Assembly (NCBI GenBank): GCA_029059705.1
Contig: JAIDVM010000014.1
Span: 1-64,000 of the forward strand
From: Clostridia bacterium
GTDB lineage: Bacteria > Bacillota > Clostridia > Christensenellales > Borkfalkiaceae
DNA length: 64,000 nucleotides
Direction of reading: 5' to 3'
Part shown: positions 16,264-23,600 of the stretch, piece by piece
Layout: every line of letters begins with the position of its first letter
Numbering within the stretch: the first letter of the stretch is position 1
Translations under genes and position numbers: made by a program
The notes under the pieces: model-generated
Told to the model about the DNA's origin: nothing
Seen by the model: the letters and a program-made list of their open reading frames with translations, nothing else
Database searches by the model: none

Positions 16264-17769
16264 TTATTTGCTGAATACGTAGAACAGAATTGCAAATACG
16301 GGAATATTCAGCGCGACGAAGCAGGGAATTACTATCTTTGCGCACACGTCGCCTGCGGACGCGAAGTTGACGCTTAAAAGAAGGGACACGACGCAGATTA
16401 TTAAAATGGTTATTACGGTAAGTATAAACGACGCGGAAAGATAGGTTAGCGTTGCAGGTTTACGCGTGGCTTTGCCGCGGTCACTGAAAAACAGTATGCC
16501 GAAGATTAAAACCTGCGCGAAGGTGAGGGCGAGGATTACCATAGGGTAACCGATGCCGACGTTTAAATCCTTTTGGAAAACGAGGCAGAGCGCGAATTCC
16601 AAAAGCATTATCGCCGCAATAATGAGCGAGCATTTGAACAGCGTAGCGCCGCGGTTGTATTTCTTTCTGCGGGCGTTTTGCGCGGCGTGGTCGGTGTTGA
16701 CGGTTAAACCGTCCTTTTCAGCACGCGCGTGCGCGTCTTCGTAACGGTTTACGGGACGGGCGGGTTCGCGCTTTTCCGCGTAAACGGGTGCGGGCTGCTG
16801 CACGGGCTGTGCGGGTTGCCGACGCACGGTTTTTAAATAAAGATTGTTTACGAGATTTCTGTAATCGCGTTCCGCCTCGGGCTTGTTGTTGTAAATAAGC
16901 TTGTTCGTGTCGATATTCTCCGAGTAGGGAGTGGGAGGAGTTTCCTGCTTTTCGACGACGGGCTGCGAAATTAATTTAAGATAATTTTCGTGCAAAATTC
17001 TGCGCTGTTCTTCCGACATTTGAGGTTCGGGCTGAACGTAAACGGGTTGCTCGGCGGGTTGCTGTTCGGCAGCGGGCTGTGCGGGAGCTTGTTGAACAGG
17101 CTCTGCAACGGGAGCGGGTTGCGCGGGAATTTGCTCTGCCGCGGGTTGAGGTTGAACGGGTTGTTCGGGCACAGCGGCGGGAGGTGCGGACTGCTGTTCT
17201 GCGGCGGGCGCGGGTTGTTCCGTAACGGGCGCCGCGGGGTTGTCCGCTTGTTCGTTTTTCTCTTCTTCGTCGGCTTCGTCCCCGTCGTGTTCGTCTTTGA
17301 CGAGGGGCACGCGGCTTGTGTATTTTTTGAGTAATTTAAAGTCTACGGGGTTGGGCGCTGGTTGCGAAAAGTCGAAATTTCTGTCCGAAATAAGGTTGTC
17401 AATTACGGTGCGTGAATATTCCCATTCCGCCTGATTGCGTTCGGCGATTTCTCTGCCGCTGTCGGTAAGGGTGTAATATTTCCTTCTGCCGCCTTGCGAA
17501 ACCTCGTCGGTTTTCCAATATGCGTTTATGTAGCCCTGACTTTCCAAGCGCTTTAACGCGCTGTAAAGGGTGGGCTGCTTTAAGGTATATTGTCCGTGGC
17601 TTTTTTGTTCGATTTCCTCAATTATTTCATAGCCGTATTTGTCGCGCTCGTAGAGAGTGCGGAGAATTATCGTGTTGATGTGACCTCTTATTAAGTCGGA
17701 ACTTATATTGTTCTTTTGTTCTTCTTCGGAAGAGGCGGGGAGCTCGTCGGGATTCAATTCGTCGTCCAC
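16264..17769 (-). CDS. membrane-anchored PadR-family transcriptional regulator
   Basis: Residues about 20-125 are a PadR winged helix: ILRTLYERDKYGYEIIEEIE, TLKQPTLYSALKRLESQG and the GGRRKYYTLTDSGRE wing. A roughly 180-residue Pro/Gln/Ala/Glu-rich linker (160-345) follows, then a basic stretch and four predicted membrane segments (about 373-395, 405-427, 440-465, 475-499). Ordinary PadR repressors are 100-180 residues and soluble, so this 501-residue protein is a DNA-binding domain tethered to the membrane, presumably sensing something there. GGAGG lies nine bases before the GTG start. A palindrome in the promoter spacer suggests autoregulation. It is divergent from the acyl-ACP thioesterase gene. 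Ligand and targets are unknown. Confidence 0.85.
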   Translation of the reverse strand: MDDELNPDELPASSEEEQKNNISSDLIRGHINTIILRTLYERDKYGYEIIEEIEQKSHGQYTLKQPTLYSALKRLESQGYINAYWKTDEVSQGGRRKYYTLTDSGREIAERNQAEWEYSRTVIDNLISDRNFDFSQPAPNPVDFKLLKKYTSRVPLVKDEHDGDEADEEEKNEQADNPAAPVTEQPAPAAEQQSAPPAAVPEQPVQPQPAAEQIPAQPAPVAEPVQQAPAQPAAEQQPAEQPVYVQPEPQMSEEQRRILHENYLKLISQPVVEKQETPPTPYSENIDTNKLIYNNKPEAERDYRNLVNNLYLKTVRRQPAQPVQQPAPVYAEKREPARPVNRYEDAHARAEKDGLTVNTDHAAQNARRKKYNRGATLFKCSLIIAAIMLLEFALCLVFQKDLNVGIGYPMVILALTFAQVLIFGILFFSDRGKATRKPATLTYLSASFILTVITILIICVVSLLLSVNFASAGDVCAKIVIPCFVALNIPVFAILFYVFSK

Positions 17770-17796
17770 TTTATTTAACCTCCATATTTTGGAAAT

Positions 17797-17825
17797 ATTT
17801 TATCACATATTGCAGAATATGTCAA
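17797..17825 (-). promoter_or_regulatory. padR promoter with operator in the spacer
   Basis: Minus-strand TTGACA (complement of 17820-17825), 17-base spacer, TAAAAT (complement of 17797-17802). The spacer is almost filled by the perfect inverted repeat ACATATT-GCAG-AATATGT (17805-17822), whose ATGT/ACAT half-sites resemble PadR-family operators. Occupation would block RNA polymerase, so autorepression is a reasonable inference. Confidence 0.75.
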
Positions 17826-17844
17826 TAATTTGGTTGTATAAAAA

Positions 17845-17864
17845 GTACTATGTCACACATAATT
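17845..17864. promoter_or_regulatory. second inverted repeat in the padR-thioesterase spacer
   Basis: TATGT-CAC-ACATA (17849-17861) is a 5-bp inverted repeat within AGTACTATGT-CAC-ACATAATT. A nearly identical site with the centre inverted (GTG) lies at 53298-53317. The half-sites match those of the padR promoter operator. Function is inferred only. Confidence 0.4.
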
Positions 17865-17885
17865 GGCTAATTTGGGTGAAATTTA

Positions 17886-17914
17886 TGGACTTTTTGCGCG
17901 CAAAATGCTAAAAT
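17886..17914 (+). promoter_or_regulatory. probable promoter of the thioesterase gene
   Basis: TGGACT, 17-base spacer, TAAAAT (17909-17914) preceded by an extended TG element. The spacer contains the perfect 14-bp palindrome TTTTGCG-CGCAAAA (17892-17905), a possible operator. Start site near 17921 would give a leader of about 10 bases beginning at the GAGG ribosome binding site. Confidence 0.5.
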
Positions 17915-17930
17915 GGGCGCGAGGTTTTAC

Positions 17931-18665
17931 ATGTACAGACACATAAAAAATTACGAAATAAAATATATAGACGTAGACGCTTTCGACAATATAAAGGCTT
18001 CGGCTCTGTTGGGATTTATGCAGGAATCGGCTTGCCTTTCAGCCGACGAGCTGGGCTTTGGTTATGCGGATATCGCGCCGAAAAATTTGGGGTTTATCCT
18101 TGCCAACTGGTACGTTGACATGTTGCGCCCCGTAAGGCTTGGCGAGGAGCTTGAAATTCACACCTGGCCGTTAAAGCCCAAGCACCTTATATTTTTGAGG
18201 GATTTCGAATTTTACATCGGCGGCAAAAAGGTGGGCGTTGCTTCGGCGCGCTGGTGCATGATTGACACCGTAAGCTTTAAATTTTTGCCCGTGTGCGCGA
18301 ACTTCGAAGAGGGGTTTTTCGATAATTATAATACGGAAAGAAGCATTGAATTTTCAAGCTGGAAAATAGCGGATTGCGGGGGCAAGGCGCTTTCGCACTC
18401 GCGGCGCGTGGGGCTCAGCGATTACGACCACTATTTCCACGCAAACAATACCAAGTATGCCGATTTCATGACGGACGCGTTTTCGGTTGATGAACTTAGG
18501 GGGAAATATTTTAAGAGCTTACAGATTTCTTACGTTAAGCAATGCAAGGAAGGCGAAACGCTTGAAATTTTTAAAGCGCGCGGCGGCGACGGTTATTACT
18601 ATATCGACGGCAAGGCGGGCGAAGAGTTAAGGGTACAGTTTAAGGTGCTTTTAGATGAAATATAA
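17931..18665 (+). CDS. acyl-ACP thioesterase (FatA/FatB family)
   Basis: Double hot-dog thioesterase that releases fatty acids from acyl-carrier protein. Family features in order: N-terminal hot dog with DVDAFDNIKASALLGFMQESA, the WYVDMLRPVRLGEELEIHTWP strand and SARWCMIDT; the C-terminal half carries DYDHYFHANNTKYADFMTDAF with the conserved Asn and His of the active site. The 244-residue length is typical of bacterial members. GAGG lies 7 bases ahead of ATG 17931, favoured over an ATG at 17913 that lies inside the promoter -10. It is divergent from the membrane PadR regulator and overlaps the next gene by 11 bases. Confidence 0.9.
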   Translation: MYRHIKNYEIKYIDVDAFDNIKASALLGFMQESACLSADELGFGYADIAPKNLGFILANWYVDMLRPVRLGEELEIHTWPLKPKHLIFLRDFEFYIGGKKVGVASARWCMIDTVSFKFLPVCANFEEGFFDNYNTERSIEFSSWKIADCGGKALSHSRRVGLSDYDHYFHANNTKYADFMTDAFSVDELRGKYFKSLQISYVKQCKEGETLEIFKARGGDGYYYIDGKAGEELRVQFKVLLDEI

Positions 18666-19293
18666 GTATGAAGTTATACGCTCGGCGAGAAAGAGCATCT
18701 CGGTTTCGGTTTCGTCGTCGAATAAGATAACGGTGCGCTGTCCGTGGGGCGTGCGCCCAGAACAGATAGAAAGCTTTTTGGATTTGAAGGCGGACTGGAT
18801 TGAAAAGGTTATTTTGAACAACTCGAAAAAGCTTGCCGTGAATGACGACGTTATAGAGCTTAGGGAAATTTACGTTGAGGGCAGAAGGCTGCCGCTTGTG
18901 TTTGGCGATAAAGATGAAATAACCGCCGAGCGCGTGTGCGTTAAAAACGTTTCGCGGCTTTGCAAGCTGTTTGAAAGGCATTGCTTTCCCGAATTTTTAG
19001 CGAGGGTGAACGCTTACGCCGAAAAAGCTATGCTTTATCCCGCCTCCGTCGGGGTGAAGGATTATAAGGGGCGGTGGGGCTGTTGCGACGCGAAAAACAA
19101 CCTTATATTCAATTATAAGTTATTCATGCTGCCGCGGCATATTCAGGATTACGTGATTATTCACGAGCTTTGCCACACGCTGTGCCACAATCATTCGCCC
19201 GCGTTTTGGAAGCTCGTTTCGGATTTCGTGCCCGATTACAAAAAGGTAAGGGGCGAACTGAGAAATTACGATTTTTTGACGGCACTTTATTAA
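18655..19293 (+). CDS. YgjP-like zinc metallopeptidase domain protein
   Basis: 212-residue protein of the DUF45/YgjP (UTP pyrophosphatase/WrpP-like metallopeptidase) group. The zinc site is intact: IIHELCHTLCHNHSPAFWKLV, where HELCH gives two His ligands and catalytic Glu and the following His completes the site. Also diagnostic are RWGCCDAKNNLIFNYKL and the beta-rich N-terminus with WIEKVILNNSK. The start overlaps the thioesterase, so the two form an operon. The substrate of this family is poorly defined. Confidence 0.9.
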   Translation: MKYKYEVIRSARKSISVSVSSSNKITVRCPWGVRPEQIESFLDLKADWIEKVILNNSKKLAVNDDVIELREIYVEGRRLPLVFGDKDEITAERVCVKNVSRLCKLFERHCFPEFLARVNAYAEKAMLYPASVGVKDYKGRWGCCDAKNNLIFNYKLFMLPRHIQDYVIIHELCHTLCHNHSPAFWKLVSDFVPDYKKVRGELRNYDFLTALY

Positions 19294-19311
19294 ACTATCG
19301 GGGTTAATCGC

Positions 19312-19340
19312 TTGACTTGACGGAATTTAAGTTATATACT
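19312..19340 (+). promoter_or_regulatory. promoter of the carAB operon leader
   Basis: TTGACT (19312-19317), 17-base spacer, TATACT (19335-19340). Start site expected near 19347. No other promoter fits between the attenuator (ends 19508) and the carA ATG (19524), so carAB transcripts from here must read through the hairpin. Confidence 0.75.
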
Positions 19341-19370
19341 TAAAAAAGTACGGTTTACGGATAAAAAAAG

Positions 19371-19481
19371 ATGAAAACAATTTTTAAGATTGATTTTGCC
19401 GAAAACGGAATATCCGCACTCGACGGTTTTGATTTAACCGCCAAAAATTGTGATTTTGAAAATATTTTTTTAATTGACTGA
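19371..19481 (+). CDS. 36-residue leader peptide upstream of carA
   Basis: ATG 19371 opens a 36-codon frame (MKTIFKIDFAENG at the start, FENIFLID at the end) within the carAB leader transcript. It contains no Arg codon, which argues against arginine-specific ribosome stalling. The RNA is strikingly U-rich, with seven consecutive T at 19464-19470 just before the stop. The TGA (19479-19481) lies inside the 5' arm of the terminator hairpin at 19476. A ribosome reaching the stop would mask the arm. The Shine-Dalgarno is weak (ACGGAT). Interpretation as a regulatory leader is inference from layout. Confidence 0.6.
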   Translation: MKTIFKIDFAENGISALDGFDLTAKNCDFENIFLID

Positions 19482-19508
19482 TTTATTTTTTAAATCAGTC
19501 TTTATTTT
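19476..19508 (+). terminator. attenuator hairpin before carA
   Basis: Perfect 10-bp stem GACTGATTTA / TAAATCAGTC (19476-19485 and 19491-19500), five-T loop, then TTTATTTT. It lies between the leader ORF and the carA ribosome binding site, overlapping the leader stop codon. Confidence 0.75.
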
Positions 19509-19523
19509 AGTCAGAGGAAAAAA

Positions 19524-20603
19524 ATGAAAAGTAACGTAAAGGCTTATCTTACATTGCAGAACGGAAAACAGTTTCAAGGCTACCGCTTCGGGGCGGAAGG
19601 CGAGGTTTTGGGCGAGCTTGTGTTTACCACGGGCATGACGGGGTATATTGAAACGCTGACCGACCCGAGCTATTACGGGCAGATAGTTACGCAAACCTTT
19701 CCGCTTATCGGCAATTACGGAATGATTGAGAGCGACACGGAAAGCAAAAAGCCGTGGGTTTCGGCTTATATCGTTAGGGAGCTTTGCGAAGAGCCTTCGA
19801 ATTTCAGATGCGAAAAAACGCTTGACAAATATCTTGAAGAAAAGGGAATTGTGGGGCTTTACGGAATCGATACGCGCGAACTGACTAAAATCGTGCGTGA
19901 ATACGGCGTTATGAACGCGAAGATTACGGACAAGCCTTTAAAGGATACGGACGCGCTGTTGAAATATACGGTTAAAAACGCGGTTAAGAGCGTAACCTGC
20001 TCCGAGCCCGAATATCTGGGCGACGAAAAGGGGCTGAAAGTTGTGGTGTGGGACTTCGGCGCTAAGGACAATATCCCCAAAGAGCTTGTAAAGCGTGGTT
20101 GCTATTGCATAAAAGTGCCTTCGTTTTACACGGCGGAGCAAATTCTTGCGCTCAACCCCGACGGACTTATGCTGACGAACGGCCCCGGCGACCCCGCGGA
20201 GAACGTTGAAATTATTGAAAACCTTAAAAAGCTTGCGGGCAAGCTGCCCATTTTCGGGATTTGCCTCGGACATCAGTTGTTTGCGCTTGCGATGGGCGGC
20301 AAGACGATGAAGATGAAGTACGGACACCGCGGCGCAAACCAGCCCGTTAAAAATCTGGAAACGGGCAGGGTTTATATTTCGAGCCAAAACCACGGTTACG
20401 AGGTTATCGCTTCGAGCCTGCACGGCGTTGGGAAGTTGAGTTATATAAACGCGAACGACGGCACCTGTGAGGGCTTCGATTATCCCGAGCTGAACGCTTA
20501 TACCGTGCAGTTCCATCCCGAAGCTTGCGGCGGCCCGCAGGATTGTTCGTTTCTTTTCGACAGATTTATAAACAATATGAAAGGAGGCAAGTTCAATGCC
20601 TAA
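19524..20603 (+). CDS. carA: carbamoyl-phosphate synthase small subunit
   Basis: Glutaminase subunit that supplies ammonia to CarB for carbamoyl phosphate, the precursor of pyrimidines and arginine. The N-terminal CPSase small-chain domain (LTLQNGKQFQGYRFG, VFTTGMTGYIETLTDPSY) is followed by a class I amidotransferase with nucleophile Cys in FGICLGHQLFALAMGG and His/Glu in QFHPEACGGP. The 359-residue length is typical. AGAGGAAA precedes the ATG. It overlaps carB by 8 bases. Confidence 0.97.
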   Translation: MKSNVKAYLTLQNGKQFQGYRFGAEGEVLGELVFTTGMTGYIETLTDPSYYGQIVTQTFPLIGNYGMIESDTESKKPWVSAYIVRELCEEPSNFRCEKTLDKYLEEKGIVGLYGIDTRELTKIVREYGVMNAKITDKPLKDTDALLKYTVKNAVKSVTCSEPEYLGDEKGLKVVVWDFGAKDNIPKELVKRGCYCIKVPSFYTAEQILALNPDGLMLTNGPGDPAENVEIIENLKKLAGKLPIFGICLGHQLFALAMGGKTMKMKYGHRGANQPVKNLETGRVYISSQNHGYEVIASSLHGVGKLSYINANDGTCEGFDYPELNAYTVQFHPEACGGPQDCSFLFDRFINNMKGGKFNA

Positions 20604-23600
20604 GAGAGAAGATATAAGAAAGGTGCTTGTAATAGGTTCGGGCCCCATAGTTATAGGACAGGCGGCGGAATTCGATTATGCGGGCGCGCAGGCGTGCCGT
20701 GTTTTAAAGGACGCAGGCGTGAACGTGGTTTTGTGCAACAGCAACCCCGCTACGATTATGACCGACAAGGCGCTTGCCGACGAAATTTATCTGGAGCCGC
20801 TGACGGTTGATACCATTAAAAGAATTATTATAAAAGAGCGCCCCGACAGCCTGCTTGCGTCTTTGGGCGGGCAGACGGGCTTGACTTTGGGTTGCCAGCT
20901 TGCCAAATCGGGCTTTTTGGACGAGTACGGCGTTAAGCTTATCGGCGTTAATCTGGAATCGATAGACAGAGCCGAGGACAGAGAGCTGTTTAAAGAAACA
21001 ATGCAGAAGATTAACCAGCCCGTAGTGCCCTCGGACATAGCTTATACGGTTGACGAGTGCGTGGCGATTGCCGAAAAAATAGGTTATCCCGTAATAGTAA
21101 GACCGGCATACACGCTCGGCGGCGCGGGCGGCGGCGTTGCGAAGGACGAAAAGGAGCTTAGGGTTATTTCCAACAACGGACTTATGCTTTCGCCCATTAC
21201 GCAGGTTTTGATTGAAAAGTATATAGGCGGGTGGAAGGAAATCGAGTTCGAGGTGCTGCGCGACGGCGCGGGCAACGTTTTGACGGTTTGCTCGATGGAA
21301 AACTTTGACCCCGTGGGCATACATACGGGTGATTCGATTGTAATTGCGCCCGCCGTTACCCTTTCGGACAAGGAATATCAGATGTTGAGAACGGCTTCGC
21401 TGGATATTATAAGCGAGCTGAAAATCGAGGGCGGGTGCAACTGCCAGTTTGCGCTTAATCCCGACTCGTTCGAGTATTCGGTAATAGAGGTCAACCCGAG
21501 AGTTTCGCGCTCGTCGGCGCTGGCTTCCAAAGCTACGGGGTATCCCATTGCAAAGGTTGCAACGAAAATCGCGCTCGGTTATACCTTGGACGAGATTAAA
21601 AACGACGTTACGGGCAAGACCTACGCGTGCTTCGAGCCGACGCTCGATTACGTTGTTGTCAAGCTTCCCAAATGGCCGTTTGACAAGTTCCTTTATGCAA
21701 AAAGAAACCTTGGCACGCGCATGAAGGCGACGGGCGAGGTTATGGCAATCGGTACTAACTTCGAAACGGCGATAATGAAGGCGGTGCGCGGCGCGGAAAT
21801 TTCGACGGGTACGCTCAATTTGCCCAAAATTGCCGAGCTTTCGGACGAGGAAATTTACGCAAGACTTTCGGAAATGACGGACGAAAGGCTGTTTATCGTT
21901 TATCAGGCGTTAAAGCGCGGGGTTTCGGTTGACGAAATTTATGAAATAACGAAGATTGACGAGTGGTTTTTGAACAAGCTTAAAAACCTTTGCGACTTCG
22001 AGGCGGAAATCGCGGGCAAAGCGATTACGAGAGAGCAATATTTAAAGGGTAAAAAGCTTGGCTATCCCGACAAAGAAATGGAAAAATTTTCGGGCAACAA
22101 GCTGCCCGCGCACCGCGACGCGGTGTTTAAGATGGTTGATACGTGCGGCGCGGAATTTGCGGCGCAGACGCCTTATTTTTATTCCACCTACGACGAAAAG
22201 GAGCACGACGAGGCAAAGCCCTTTGTTGACAGAAGCACCAAAAAACGCATTGTGGTTATAGGCTCCGGCCCCATAAGAATTGGACAGGGGATTGAGTTCG
22301 ATTATTCCTCGGTGCATTGCGTTTGGTCGTTAAAGCGGCTGGGCTATGAAGTTATTATTATAAATAACAACCCCGAAACCGTTTCCACAGACTTCGATAC
22401 GGCGGACAGGCTTTATTTCGAGGCGCTCACTCCCGAGGACGTGCAAAACGTTTTGAACGTTGAAAAGCCCTACGGCGTGGTAATAACCTTTGGCGGGCAG
22501 ACGGCAATTAAGCTGTGCAGTTATCTTTATAAAAAGGGTGTGCGTATTTTGGGAACGCCCGCCGACAGCGTTGACCTTGCCGAGGACAGAGAAAGGTTTG
22601 ACGAGCTTTTGGAGCAGTTTGGAATTACGCGCCCCAAGGGTGTGACCGTAATGAGCAAGGCGGACGCCGTAAAGGCGGCGGAGAAGCTGGGCTATCCCGT
22701 GTTGCTGCGCCCCTCATACGTAATAGGCGGGCAGAATATGACCATAGCCTTTACGCAGAACGACATAGAAAGGTATATGGACGTAATACTTGCGCAAAAG
22801 ATTGAAAACCCCGTTTTGTGCGACAAGTATTTAATGGGCACTGAGCTTGAAGTTGACGCTATTTCGGACGGCGTGGACGTGCTTATTCCCGGAATTATGC
22901 AGCACATAGAGCGCGCGGGTGTGCATAGCGGCGACTCGATTGCCGTTTATCCGCCCTATAATCTGAGCGACGCGATGCTGAAAAAGGTTGTGGACATTTC
23001 AACAAAGCTTGCAATTTCGTTAAAGACGAAGGGCTTAATAAACATTCAGTATCTTATTTACAGAAACGAGCTTTACGTAATAGAGGTGAACCCGAGGGCT
23101 TCGAGGACTATTCCCTATATTTCCAAGGTTACGGGAGTGCCCATGGTTGACCTTGCGACAAAAATTTTGATGGGCGCAAAGCTGAAAAGGCTGGGCTACG
23201 GCACGGGGCTTTACCCCGCATCGCCCTACGTTGCGGTTAAGGTGCCCGTGTTCTCGTTTGAAAAACTCAACGACGTGAACTCGCAGCTCGGCCCCGAAAT
23301 GAAGTCCACGGGCGAGGTTTTGGGAATAGGCAAAACCATTGAAGAGGCGCTTTATAAGGGGCTTGTTTCGGCGGGCTTTAACATGCGCACTTCCACCAAA
23401 AACCGCCCAGCGGGAATTTATTTCACCATAAACGACCAGGATAAGTTCGAAATCGTAAATATAGTTAAAAAGTTTGCCGATTTGGGGCTTAACCTTTACG
23501 CCACGACGGGCACGGCGAACGTAATAAGAAGTCTCGGGCTCGAATGCACGGAGGTTGCAAGGCTTTCCTCAAACGAAGAGATATTCAAGCTGATGGACGA

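Noticed and set aside
19371-19481. Arginine- or tryptophan-type leader peptide before carA
   Set aside because: The leader has no Arg or Trp codons; the U-rich layout fits a pyrimidine signal better.
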